From contig JAFUYO010000005.1 in assembly GCA_017470505.1 (NCBI GenBank), positions 1 to 64,000 on the forward strand: a DNA stretch of 64,000 bases. The letters are read 5' to 3'. The translations under genes were made by a program, and so were the position numbers. The stretch is from Butyrivibrio sp. GTDB taxonomy: Bacteria; Bacillota; Clostridia; Lachnospirales; Lachnospiraceae. The notes beneath the pieces are model-generated. The model was not told the DNA's origin and made no database searches. It worked only from the letters and a program-made list of their open reading frames with translations. This document shows positions 1 through 8,335 of the stretch, piece after piece; within the stretch, counting starts at the first letter, position 1; each line of letters starts with the position of its first letter.

Positions 1-138
1 AACTTGAACATTTTACTTGCCTGATTTCCCAAATGCTGCGTCAGAAAGCCTCGACAATGCCCGCATTGTCTGCGTTTTCTTCCTTGCCTTTGAAAAATCA
101 TTCTGCGTAAAATGTTCAGTTAATTCTGCTACAGTTCC
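1..138. repeat. Dispersed repeat R1, copy 1, with terminal inverted ends
   Basis: The first 16 bases (AACTTGAACATTTTAC) recur inverted near 107-122 as GTAAAATGTTCAGTT, and the outermost right end (AGTTCC at about 133-138) matches the left end of a second copy at 11197. A perfect hairpin GACAATGC-CC-GCATTGTC lies inside at 53-70. The arrangement of inverted ends around an internal hairpin resembles a small non-autonomous element, but no target-site duplication can be shown because the window starts inside or at its edge. Confidence 0.6.
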
Positions 139-140
139 TT

Positions 141-187
141 AAAAAATACAGATGCGCTTAAAGCGGCATCTGTATTTTTTTCTTTTT
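141..187. terminator. Bidirectional intrinsic terminator
   Basis: A 15-base stem (141-155 against 166-180) is flanked by an A-run on one side and a T-run on the other, so it can end transcription in both directions. It sits directly downstream of the PilZ gene read on the minus strand. Confidence 0.8.
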
Positions 188-193
188 ACACCT

Positions 194-1132
194 TTAGTCG
201 AGACCTTTAAGGTCAAGAAGATCTGCTATTTTTTTATCCTCCTGTGCAAGGCGCCTCTCGCGGATGCTCTTTTTGGGAGCGGAGGAATCCCTTGATACGT
301 GCTCCAAATTGGACGGATCGAGAGGGTTGGGAGATACAGCCGATACGGGAGCTTGAGCTTTTACAGGCGTGTTTTCTATCCTTATCATGCTGGGACGCTC
401 CGGGATGAGGTCCATATCCAAATAGGAATCGTTTGCGATATCCTCGTTGACCTCTTTTATCTGCTGCTTTTCTGAGATTGCAGGGTTTAAGTTCGTCTCC
501 GGGATCCTGTCGAGCTCTGTCTGCTCCTTCTTCTTGGAGGCGAGTAGCCCTATAAGGTCCACGTTTATATTGGAGATGCTGCAGCCCACGGCATTTTTGC
601 CGTCTATCTTGAAGGTCCTGACCACGACCGTTGAGACCTCGTAGTTGTGAAGAGTGTTGTCGTACCTGAACATGACATCTAATGTATCGCCCACCTTGAG
701 AGAAGTGTGCCGGTCGGGGATCAGGGCAATTCCGCGCATCGAAATGTCGTAGACGATGCAGTTCTTTAAGTCCATGTTGTTGCCGTTTATGGACATGAGT
801 CCGAGCTTCTCGATGTAGAAACGCTCAGCTTTCCTGATGTTCTCTGGCTCTAATTTGGAGGAGCTCCTGATTATGTGGAAGTTGCCGTACCTGGTCCTGA
901 CGGGAGTGATGGTGGTGGACATGAACCTGTAGACCCTGCCGTCGCGCTTGTTTCGTATAGACACGTTGGATGGCTCCAAAAACTGCATATACTTGCCAAA
1001 GTACTCCATGGGCTTTACAAGGAGCCCCTCAGAAACGCCAAAGATCGCCTCGGTCAGTATGACGATGCCGTGGCCTGAAATCGATGCATGGATTTTTACT
1101 TCGGAACCGTTTGCGATATCGCTGACATTCAT
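194..1132 (-). CDS. PilZ-domain c-di-GMP receptor, YcgR-like
   Basis: A 312-residue cytoplasmic protein with no membrane segment. Residues 1-95 look like the N-terminal YcgR/FlrZ-type beta domain, and residues about 98-205 are a PilZ domain. The two c-di-GMP-binding signatures are intact: RxxxR at R100-R104 (RKAER) and DxSxxG at D129-G134 (DISMRG). Residues about 205-312 form a charged, proline-rich tail with no recognised fold. In this family ligand binding changes motility or exopolysaccharide output; the actual partner is unknown. The start has GAGG a few bases upstream and a TATAAT box on the minus strand at 1157-1162. The gene diverges from the PLP-homeostasis gene, and a diguanylate cyclase lies 1.2 kb away, which fits a local c-di-GMP circuit but does not prove it. 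Confidence 0.88.
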   Translation of the reverse strand: MNVSDIANGSEVKIHASISGHGIVILTEAIFGVSEGLLVKPMEYFGKYMQFLEPSNVSIRNKRDGRVYRFMSTTITPVRTRYGNFHIIRSSSKLEPENIRKAERFYIEKLGLMSINGNNMDLKNCIVYDISMRGIALIPDRHTSLKVGDTLDVMFRYDNTLHNYEVSTVVVRTFKIDGKNAVGCSISNINVDLIGLLASKKKEQTELDRIPETNLNPAISEKQQIKEVNEDIANDSYLDMDLIPERPSMIRIENTPVKAQAPVSAVSPNPLDPSNLEHVSRDSSAPKKSIRERRLAQEDKKIADLLDLKGLD

Positions 1133-1245
1133 GGATAAAACCTCTGCGGTAACCTTATTATAGTTTTGGCGATGAATTTCTTATAATCATCACTTTTTAT
1201 GATATACTACACATAGAAAAAAATCCAGTCTGTGGGGAGGAAAGC

Positions 1246-1953
1246 ATGATCAGACAAAACCTTGAAACAGTTGAAGAAAACATACAAAAGGCGTGTGAGA
1301 GAGCCGGGCGAAACAGGGAAGATGTTACCCTTATCGCGGTGAGTAAGACAAAGCCTGTGAGTGATATCAGGCAGGCGATGGAGTGCGGCATCACCGTTTT
1401 TGGCGAGAACAAGGTGCAGGAGATAAGGGACAAGACAGAGGAGATAACAGAGCCCCTCTCATGGCATATGATAGGTCATCTTCAGGCGAACAAGGTCAAG
1501 TACCTGCCGGGCAAGGTGTGCATGATACACTCAGTTGACAATGTTAAGCTCGCCGAGGAGATTGAGAAGCAGTTTGCCAGGCACGACATGAAGATAGATG
1601 TGCTGATAGAGGTAAATGTCGCGGGCGAGGAGAGTAAATTCGGACTCTCACCAAAGGAGGCTTCCGACTTTGTTAAAGAGATAGCACCTCTTTCTCACCT
1701 CAATATAAGGGGACTTATGACAATTGCCCCGTACACGGATAATGCGGAGAGCAACAGGGTGTATTTTAAGGCACTGAGAGAGCTTAAGGAGAGTATAAAC
1801 GGTATGAATATACCGGGAGTCAGGATGGATACTCTCTCTATGGGAATGACCGGTGACTATGAGATCGCTATCGAGGAAGGCGCAACTTTTGTCAGGGTCG
1901 GCACCGGAATATTCGGAGAGAGAAACTACGCAGCTGCTCAAAATATTAAATAA
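1246..1953 (+). CDS. YggS/PLPBP-family pyridoxal-phosphate homeostasis protein
   Basis: A 235-residue protein matching the YggS/PROSC family along its length. It has the family's N-terminal lysine motif (VSKTKP), the central GENKVQE motif, WHMIGHLQANK, and the phosphate-binding end SMGMTGDYEIAIEEG followed by VRVGTGIFGER. The family binds PLP on a lysine in a single TIM barrel and buffers free PLP and amino/keto acid pools; it is not known to catalyse a reaction. A GGGGAGG ribosome site precedes the ATG. In many Firmicutes this gene sits beside sepF and other division genes; here it is followed by its own terminator, so it looks monocistronic. Confidence 0.95.
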   Translation: MIRQNLETVEENIQKACERAGRNREDVTLIAVSKTKPVSDIRQAMECGITVFGENKVQEIRDKTEEITEPLSWHMIGHLQANKVKYLPGKVCMIHSVDNVKLAEEIEKQFARHDMKIDVLIEVNVAGEESKFGLSPKEASDFVKEIAPLSHLNIRGLMTIAPYTDNAESNRVYFKALRELKESINGMNIPGVRMDTLSMGMTGDYEIAIEEGATFVRVGTGIFGERNYAAAQNIK

Positions 1954-1964
1954 ACATAAACTAA

Positions 1965-1993
1965 TTTACGCTAAAATGGCCAGATAGTATAAT
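1965..1993 (+). promoter_or_regulatory. Promoter for the 2038-3500 gene pair
   Basis: TTTACG (1965-1970), a 17-base spacer and a perfect TATAAT (1988-1993). The -10 box falls in the 5' arm and loop of the hairpin that ends the upstream gene. Confidence 0.55.
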
Positions 1994-2020
1994 GAATAAG
2001 TACACTATTTGGCTTTTTTT
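1979..2020 (+). terminator. Intrinsic terminator of the PLPBP gene
   Basis: GCCAGATAGT (1979-1988) pairs with ACTATTTGGC (2004-2013), with one G-U pair, and is followed by seven T. The hairpin overlaps the -10 box of the next promoter. Confidence 0.8.
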
Positions 2021-2037
2021 GATTGGAAGGAGAAATA

Positions 2038-2310
2038 ATGCTTAGAACGGTTCCGTTATCAAAGAATCTTTCTCTCGACCAGTTGAATCATCTGATAGAC
2101 ACAGGACATGTTTTTGTGACACCGTTCGGGCTCAACAGGACATGCTATATTGTGGTCAATCACAAACCCTTTATGGTCATAGCGACAGATGTTTCCATAA
2201 GGGGCGTTCAGCTATCAGGCTCGTGGTATACGTGGGAGGAGCTTGAGGCAATGGGAGGAGTGTATGACTCGGAATTTGATGCACTGAAGGCTATCGCCTC
2301 GGGAGCATGA
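2038..2310 (+). CDS. Small hypothetical protein upstream of a diguanylate cyclase
   Basis: A 90-residue soluble protein that I do not recognise. The ATG at 2038 was chosen because GGAAGGAGA lies 5 bases before it; an earlier in-frame TTG at 2023 would fall on that ribosome site. It has no signal peptide or membrane segment and contains one aromatic-rich stretch (GSWYTWEELEAMGG). Its stop overlaps the start of the GGDEF gene (ATGA), so the two are translationally coupled. It may therefore modulate the cyclase; this rests only on the coupling. Confidence 0.75.
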   Translation: MLRTVPLSKNLSLDQLNHLIDTGHVFVTPFGLNRTCYIVVNHKPFMVIATDVSIRGVQLSGSWYTWEELEAMGGVYDSEFDALKAIASGA

Positions 2311-3500
2311 CTTTTAATGCCATTTTTTGGAGGCTTTCTGGTTTGAGTTATGTTTTTTATTATGCTTACACGCATGCTGCCTGCATGGTCCTGCTGCTCC
2401 TGATCCTGTACAGGATGGTCAGGGGAGTGAACAAGCAGTCTTCGCAGGTTTATCTTGCCAGGCTGATCATTACTCTGGAGCTATACTTTATTGCCGAGAT
2501 TTTCTGGGTGGTCGTTGACGGCTGCAAGGAGAGGCAGAGTACGGCTCTTTTATATGTTTCAAACATTTTTACCTATATTCTGATAACACTCTCGTCCTAT
2601 TACTGGTACATCATTTCAGAGACTCTGCAGAGAGATAAGAGCGTTGAAAGCGAAAGAGGCAGGCACCTTTTGGCTCTTCCTGTCCTTGTGTCAGCCATTC
2701 TATGCATTTCAGCGTTCTGGACAGGGCTTGTTTTCTATGTCAATGAGAGGGGCGAGCTCGTAAACGGAAGATTCTATTTCCTTCTGATCATCGTTCCCTT
2801 CGGTTATATGATTGCGGCATCTATAAAGGCTTTTTCCAGATATGTGAACAAGGACAGGTACGCTGAGAGGAGCATCTATCTCATGATAGGCGTATTCCCG
2901 CTTGCGCCTGTTATACTGGGGCTTTTGCAGGCTGTGTTCTGGAGAGTGCCTCTTCTTTGTTACGGCGCCGTGATGGCTGTATTCTACGTCTATATCACGA
3001 CTCAGGAGAGCCTCATATCCATTGACCCCCTGACGCAGACCAACAACAGAAATCAGATGTACAAGTATCTTGTGCAGAAGATGAAGAACAAAGAACAGGG
3101 GATGAGTCTTTTTCTGATAATGGTTGATATTGACAGGCTCCGCGACATCAACGAGGCTTACGGACACGCCGAGGGAGACAGGGCACTCATCAGAGTTGCA
3201 GGAGCAATAAAAGAAGCCTGCCAGGGGTCCAGGAACAGGCTTTTTGTCTCAAGATACGGCGGAGACGAATTTGCGGTTGTGGCACAGATGGCCTACAGGG
3301 CTGAGGCATCGTGGCTCGCCGAACAGATCAGAAACGATATAAAAAGAGCTACCATCGCCGACGGGGCGGACTATGATATCAGCGTCAGCGTCGGCATCTC
3401 ACAGTATGACTACGAGGCGCCTGTTTCACTCCAGGCATTTGTCACAAGAGCCGACTCGGATCTGTATCAGAACAAGAAAATGAGCGGAAGCGTTTTTTAG
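2307..3500 (+). CDS. Membrane-anchored GGDEF diguanylate cyclase
   Basis: A 397-residue protein with about seven hydrophobic segments in residues 10-225, followed by a cytoplasmic GGDEF domain (about 235-395). The active-site motif is intact as GGDEF at residues 318-322 in RYGGDEFAVV, and the upstream IDPLTQTNNR and DIDRLRDINEAYGHAEGD signatures are present, so it should make c-di-GMP from two GTP. No RxxD inhibitory site is visible five residues before the motif, so classic product inhibition is probably absent. The membrane half resembles seven-helix sensing modules but its signal is unknown. The start overlaps the preceding gene by 4 bases, and its end overlaps the small convergent gene at 3497. 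Confidence 0.93.
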   Translation: MTFNAIFWRLSGLSYVFYYAYTHAACMVLLLLILYRMVRGVNKQSSQVYLARLIITLELYFIAEIFWVVVDGCKERQSTALLYVSNIFTYILITLSSYYWYIISETLQRDKSVESERGRHLLALPVLVSAILCISAFWTGLVFYVNERGELVNGRFYFLLIIVPFGYMIAASIKAFSRYVNKDRYAERSIYLMIGVFPLAPVILGLLQAVFWRVPLLCYGAVMAVFYVYITTQESLISIDPLTQTNNRNQMYKYLVQKMKNKEQGMSLFLIMVDIDRLRDINEAYGHAEGDRALIRVAGAIKEACQGSRNRLFVSRYGGDEFAVVAQMAYRAEASWLAEQIRNDIKRATIADGADYDISVSVGISQYDYEAPVSLQAFVTRADSDLYQNKKMSGSVF

Positions 3501-3589
3501 AACAAGGACCCGACAAAGCTCACGATGAGTCCCGCAATCACAAAGGCTGCAAGTATGGCTGCGGCATAGATAAACTTCATTCTACCCAT
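3497..3589 (-). CDS. Small single-pass membrane peptide (30 residues)
   Basis: On the minus strand an AAGGAG site, six bases of spacing and an ATG at 3589 open a 30-codon frame ending at 3497. The peptide begins MGRMKFIY and continues as one hydrophobic helix (AAAILAAFVIAGLIVSF) with no charged residue in the helix. It overlaps the last bases of the GGDEF gene tail to tail. A TATAAT-like box lies on the minus strand near 3610. The strong ribosome site and clean transmembrane composition support a real small gene. Function is unknown; it could be a regulator of a neighbouring membrane protein. Confidence 0.6.
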   Translation of the reverse strand: MGRMKFIYAAAILAAFVIAGLIVSFVGSLF

Positions 3590-3720
3590 AATAAACTCCT
3601 TAAAATGTGCTATTATTATATTGACGCTTTAAATTAATGCGTTTCACTTATCTTATATCGTTTTGCTCTCTTTGCATAGACAGAACGTATCAGCACATAA
3701 ATACAAACAGGAGGATGGGT

Positions 3721-6384
3721 ATGCAGATTTATGTTTCAGCAGGTGTACTTCGAAGTGGCGACGGCTCCATGGAGCATCCTTTTAAGACGATTCAGGAAGC
3801 GGCAAATATCAGCGTTCCCGGTGATGAGGTGCTCGTAGCTCCCGGGATATACAGGGAATGGGTCAGGCCTGTCCGCTCAGGCACCGAGACAGACAGAATT
3901 AAGTTCACGAGCACCCACAGGGGCGAAGCTGTTATCACAGGGAGCGAGCGCCTGACAGGGTGGGAGGCGTTTGAGAATGTGTGGAGGATACGCATCCCAA
4001 ACAGCTTCTTTGGGAATTACAATCCCTATATAGATGTGGTTCACGGAGACTGGTTCCGGTCTCAGGATAATCCCCCACACACAGGAGATATCTATCTGGA
4101 TAACAAATCCATGTATGAGGTCTTTGACCTCTCTCTTTGCATGCATCCGGAAAAAGACAAGAGGTCCTGGGACCCTGTTTTTTCTCTGTATGTCTGGTTT
4201 ACCGCTCAGGAGAATGACTGTACGGTCATTTACGCAAACTTCCAGGGGAAGGACCCGAACGAGGAGGACGTGGAGTTCTCAGTCAGGAAGGCATGTTTTT
4301 ATCCGGAAGAGGAGGGGATTAACTATATCACACTCACCGGGTTTACGGTCAGGTGCGCTGCCACGCAGTGGGCTCCGCCGACGGCTGTTCAGGAGGGCAT
4401 GATAGGGCCCCACTGGTCAAAGGGCTGGATAATAGAGGACTGCGATATCTATGAGGCCAAGTGCAGCGGGATATCCCTCGGCAAATACTATCAGAAGGGC
4501 AACAACAACAAGTGGACCACCACCTGGATCAAGGACGGGACGCAGACCCAGAGGGATGCAGTGTGTCAGGCGGTAAATGAGGGGTGGGACCGCGAGAGGA
4601 TAGGTTCCCATATCATAAGGCGCTGCGACATCCACGACTGCGGCCAGACAGGAATTGTAGGTCACATGGGCGGCGCGTTCTCGGTCATCGAGGACAACCA
4701 CATCCATCACATAAACAACAAGCACAACCTTGGCGGCGCCGAAATCGGGGGCATCAAGCTCCATGCTGCCATAGATACCATCATCAGGAGAAACCATATA
4801 GACCACTGCACGAGGGGACTGTGGCTCGACTGGGAGGCGCAGGGGACGAGAGTTAATCAGAATCTCTTCCACGACAACATCCCTCCCGTAGGGTGCGTCA
4901 TTGAGAACGGACTTGACATTGGCGAGGACATCTTTGTCGAGGTCTCACACGGGCCGACACTCATAGACCACAACCTTCTCCTGTCGGGAATTGCTGCCAG
5001 GATCAGCACCCAGGGCATCGCCTTTGTGCACAACCTCATTGCAGGCTCTTTTACCTATGTGGGATCAGGCACTGACAACAGCGGCAAAAAGCTGCCCACA
5101 GACAGGTACACGCCTTACCATGTGCCGCACTCTACGAAGATTGCGGGCTTTATGACGATCCTCCACGGGGATGCAAGGCTGTACAACAACATTTTCATCC
5201 AGCAGGAGGTAAGGCACGACCTTCTGGACTTCTGCGTATCGAGGAAGACCGACACCATGAACAGGAACAATTTCATCACAGGTTCATGCGTGTACAACAG
5301 CTACCCGACGCCTCAGGAGTACTTTGCGAGGTTTAAAAAGAATGCGGAAAAGGAGCTTGGATCAAAGGATCTGTTCTACGAGCACCTTCCTGTGTATACA
5401 GGAGGAAACGCGTACTTTAACGGGGCGAGAGCCTGCGACCACGAGGTTGCAGCTCACATCGACACCACGCACAAGATAAATCTCTACCTCGATGAGACGG
5501 ACGGCAGATTTACGCTCCACACAAATCTGTACGAGTACCTGCCGAGAAGCTATACCGTTCCGGTCAATACAGAGGTTCTGGGCATCGCTTTTGAGCCCGA
5601 GCAGAGATTTGAAAATCCCGATGGAAGTCCCATCATGTTTGATACGGATTACTTTGGGAGAAAGAGGGGGATCCACCCCGTTGCAGGTCCCTTTGAGGAG
5701 TGCAACACCGACAGGTTTACGGTCCAGACTCCCGGTTTTGGCTCTTACAGCATTCCTCACAGGCATAGGCCAAGGCTCGAGGACAGAGGGAGCGTATCAG
5801 AGTTTTCGGATTCTACGGCAGAAGATGAGAACATTCAGGGCGATAACTTCACATTCGGGTCCGATATACCCGATCCTGTGGATACCGTTCACGAGATAAA
5901 TGCCAATATCATGCTGACAGGGTGCGAGAGCGCCGGGATCTCTTTTCCGTTTGAGGGGGCCCTTTTCAGGGTGAGGGACATGTTTGTCAAGGGCAATGAA
6001 ATCTGGCTCTACGACGGGACTGCCGACAAGCTCGTTGAGCTCGACTGCGAGTACGGCATCTTCCATACCCTCAGAAAATGGTCCATAGGGGCACTTCAGT
6101 CAATCGATGTCTCAGAGGACCCGAACTGCGAAGGCTTTGTCAGGACGGCTGGAACGCTTCTGTGCATCCTGAGTAAGAACCTTGCGCACGACCCGGCAGA
6201 CACCTGCTCAACGATCCAGGACAAGGTGAACTCAGGTATTGAGAAGAAGGGCATAAAGATGCGCTTCACGACCAAATACCTTAAGTTCATCCACAACAGG
6301 AAGTTCATCTCTCTCGAGGATGTCATCTACAGGGTGAGCCGCGGAAATATGGATATAGTGACGGAGAGGCTTGAAAAGGTATAA
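3721..6384 (+). CDS. GH120 beta-xylosidase with an unusual C-terminal extension
   Basis: An 887-residue right-handed beta-helix enzyme. Residues 1 to about 640 follow Thermoanaerobacterium XylC, the type member of GH120, closely from memory: YREWV, NSFFG-NPY, IYANFQGKDPNEE, WAPPTA, GPHWSKGWIIED, GIKLHAAID and LWLDWEAQGTRV. The expected nucleophile is Asp370 (LWLDWEAQ) and the acid/base Glu407 (VEVSHGP). It would release xylose from short xylo-oligosaccharides. No signal peptide is present, so it should act in the cytoplasm. The ATG at 3721 lies six bases after CAGGAGG; an upstream in-frame start at 3637 would add 28 residues that overlap this site. XylC is about 640 residues; the last 230 or so residues here match nothing I know. 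The next gene starts 3 bases downstream, so it leads an operon. Confidence 0.92.
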   Translation: MQIYVSAGVLRSGDGSMEHPFKTIQEAANISVPGDEVLVAPGIYREWVRPVRSGTETDRIKFTSTHRGEAVITGSERLTGWEAFENVWRIRIPNSFFGNYNPYIDVVHGDWFRSQDNPPHTGDIYLDNKSMYEVFDLSLCMHPEKDKRSWDPVFSLYVWFTAQENDCTVIYANFQGKDPNEEDVEFSVRKACFYPEEEGINYITLTGFTVRCAATQWAPPTAVQEGMIGPHWSKGWIIEDCDIYEAKCSGISLGKYYQKGNNNKWTTTWIKDGTQTQRDAVCQAVNEGWDRERIGSHIIRRCDIHDCGQTGIVGHMGGAFSVIEDNHIHHINNKHNLGGAEIGGIKLHAAIDTIIRRNHIDHCTRGLWLDWEAQGTRVNQNLFHDNIPPVGCVIENGLDIGEDIFVEVSHGPTLIDHNLLLSGIAARISTQGIAFVHNLIAGSFTYVGSGTDNSGKKLPTDRYTPYHVPHSTKIAGFMTILHGDARLYNNIFIQQEVRHDLLDFCVSRKTDTMNRNNFITGSCVYNSYPTPQEYFARFKKNAEKELGSKDLFYEHLPVYTGGNAYFNGARACDHEVAAHIDTTHKINLYLDETDGRFTLHTNLYEYLPRSYTVPVNTEVLGIAFEPEQRFENPDGSPIMFDTDYFGRKRGIHPVAGPFEECNTDRFTVQTPGFGSYSIPHRHRPRLEDRGSVSEFSDSTAEDENIQGDNFTFGSDIPDPVDTVHEINANIMLTGCESAGISFPFEGALFRVRDMFVKGNEIWLYDGTADKLVELDCEYGIFHTLRKWSIGALQSIDVSEDPNCEGFVRTAGTLLCILSKNLAHDPADTCSTIQDKVNSGIEKKGIKMRFTTKYLKFIHNRKFISLEDVIYRVSRGNMDIVTERLEKV

Positions 6385-6387
6385 ATA

Positions 6388-7653
6388 ATGGATAAAACAG
6401 CAAACTGGTACGAGCTTGACAACGCTGCCAAGATCGTGCCTTCAACCGCGAGGGGAGCCAACACCAGAGTATTCAGGCTCACGTGTGAGCTAAAGGATGA
6501 TGTAAATCCCGAAATCCTGCAGAATGCGCTCGATGACACGGTGGTGGAATTTCCCTTTTTTAACTGCGTCCTGCACAGGGGACTGTTCTGGTATTACTTG
6601 GAGGACAGCGACCTTAAGGCAGTGGTCGATGAGGAGCACACACCTGCCTGCCTTCCCCTGTACATAAGGGGCAAAAAGAACCTTCTTTACAGGGTGAATT
6701 ACTTCAGAAAGAGGATAAATCTTGAGATGTTCCATGTCCTTGCGGACGGCACGGGAGCATTCATGTTTTTTAAGAGCCTTATAACGAGGTATCTTCAGAT
6801 CCGCTACAACTTAAGTGATGATATAAAGCCCTCGGATGATTTTTCGGTTGAAGAGAAGAATGAGGACGCTTTCACAGACAACTATCAGAAACAGCGGGGC
6901 TTAAGCCAGCTCAGGGAGATGAGGTCAGTAAAGGCCTACCAGGTATCGGGAGAGCTTGACGACAACCTGCTTCCGCATCTTTTGGAGGGAACGGTATCTG
7001 CAAAGAGCTTTTTGGAGCTCGCACACAAATATGATACGACTGTGGGCGTTTTGTCCGTTGCCATCTACATAAAGGCGGTCATACAGGGTATGAACAGGCG
7101 CCAAAAAAAGAAACATATCGTAGTCAGTGTCCCCGTCAACCTCAGACAGTTCTTTAAGAGCGGGACGGCGAGGAACTTCTTCGGAGTAATAAATATTGAC
7201 TATGACCCCATATCCTACGACGGGGAGCTTAAGAGCATCATAGAGCCCGTTGCCAGGGACTTCAAGGAGAAGCTCTCCAGCGAAAACATCGAGAGGACCA
7301 TGAATTCCTACTCGGCTCTTGAGCACAACCTCGCGATCAAGATGGTGCCGCTCCCGATAAAGGACTTCACGATCGGCAAATTTGACTCGGCGGCAAAGAG
7401 GGGAGTTACGACCTCTATGTCGAACCTTGGACAGATCAGGATGCCTGAGCAGACGGTTCCCTACATCGACAGATTCAGCGCCTTTATGACAGCTTCCTCG
7501 CAGCAGGTATGCGTGTGTACCTTCGGCGACAAGATGGTGTTCGGCGAGGTATCGCCCTTCAAGACGCACAAGATCATGCTCAATTTCTTCAGGTGCCTGT
7601 CTCAGGAGGGAATGGAGGTCGAGCTGGGGACAAATGATTACGATGAGACTTGA
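6388..7653 (+). CDS. Condensation-type acyltransferase (CAT/WS-DGAT superfamily)
   Basis: A 421-residue soluble protein with the HxxxDG active-site motif of CoA-dependent acyltransferases and condensation domains at H116-G121 (HVLADG), and a second-half region with VSVPVNLRQFF and NFFGVINIDY typical of the superfamily. His116 should act as the general base that transfers an acyl group, often acetyl, to a hydroxyl. Similar proteins are labelled alcohol acetyltransferase in Clostridia. It starts 3 bases after the GH120 gene and is followed by a DUF6320-like membrane protein and a Notum-type esterase, so one attractive idea is acetylation of a glycan, lipid or small molecule opposed by deacetylation. 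The acceptor cannot be told from sequence. Confidence 0.8.
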   Translation: MDKTANWYELDNAAKIVPSTARGANTRVFRLTCELKDDVNPEILQNALDDTVVEFPFFNCVLHRGLFWYYLEDSDLKAVVDEEHTPACLPLYIRGKKNLLYRVNYFRKRINLEMFHVLADGTGAFMFFKSLITRYLQIRYNLSDDIKPSDDFSVEEKNEDAFTDNYQKQRGLSQLREMRSVKAYQVSGELDDNLLPHLLEGTVSAKSFLELAHKYDTTVGVLSVAIYIKAVIQGMNRRQKKKHIVVSVPVNLRQFFKSGTARNFFGVINIDYDPISYDGELKSIIEPVARDFKEKLSSENIERTMNSYSALEHNLAIKMVPLPIKDFTIGKFDSAAKRGVTTSMSNLGQIRMPEQTVPYIDRFSAFMTASSQQVCVCTFGDKMVFGEVSPFKTHKIMLNFFRCLSQEGMEVELGTNDYDET

Positions 7654-7669
7654 GTGAGGATAGATTATT

Positions 7670-8335
7670 ATGCAGATTTGCAAGAAATGTAACGTCAGGA
7701 TAAGGGGCAGGAAGGAGTGCTGTCCCCTCTGTCAGGGAAAGCTGATGGAGGTGGAGGGGGATGAGAACCCTGCTTTTCCTGTCCTTGCCAGGAAAAAGAT
7801 CAGCAGCATAACCTTTTTGAAGGTTTGTACTTTTCTTTTCATAGCTTTTGAGATCATATTCGGAGCGGTCAACATAATGACCGAGGGAGCCTTTCCCTTC
7901 ATAGGTCCGGTGATGCTGGGAATTTTCGTTGCATGGGTTGATATACTCGCAATGATGTACCTTAGGAACAATATCATAAAGGTCATAACCTTTGAGGTTT
8001 TCGTAGCTATTATCGTGGATTACTACATAGATGTCAGGACAGGTTTTTACGGCTGGAGCGTTTCGTGGATGATCCCGCTGACGCTCATTGGGCTCGCAAT
8101 TGTTACCATAGTGACGGCGCTTGTCCTAAAGCTCAGGCTCGATGAGTACATACTCTATATTGTATTTGACTTTGTGGTATCTCTTTTCCAGATATACTTC
8201 ATAAAGACAGGGAAGAACACGTTTCCCTGGCCTGCGGTCATCAGCATCATGTTCTATATGATACTGATCGCGGCGCTGGTGATATTCAGATTCAGAGACC
8301 TGAAAAATGCATCGGAGAAAATGTTTAATATATGA
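7670..8335 (+). CDS. Zinc-ribbon membrane protein, DUF6320-like
   Basis: A 221-residue protein with an N-terminal zinc ribbon (C4, C7, C18, C21; CKKC and CPLC) followed by about six transmembrane helices from residue 48 to 210. It matches what I recall of DUF6320 proteins, which occur in Lachnospiraceae between an acyltransferase and an alpha/beta hydrolase, exactly as here. No catalytic motif is visible. The next gene starts inside its stop codon (4-base overlap). It may be the membrane partner of the acyltransferase, for instance to deliver or position acyl groups; that is inference from context. Confidence 0.78.
   Translation: MQICKKCNVRIRGRKECCPLCQGKLMEVEGDENPAFPVLARKKISSITFLKVCTFLFIAFEIIFGAVNIMTEGAFPFIGPVMLGIFVAWVDILAMMYLRNNIIKVITFEVFVAIIVDYYIDVRTGFYGWSVSWMIPLTLIGLAIVTIVTALVLKLRLDEYILYIVFDFVVSLFQIYFIKTGKNTFPWPAVISIMFYMILIAALVIFRFRDLKNASEKMFNI

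Noticed and set aside
3637..3720. Longer N-terminus for the GH120 enzyme starting at 3637
   Set aside because: The added 28 residues do not match the family, and the AGGAGG site for the start at 3721 lies within them.
6925..7683. Open frame of 252 codons opposite the acyltransferase gene
   Set aside because: Antisense shadow of a gene with clear family motifs; no ribosome site.
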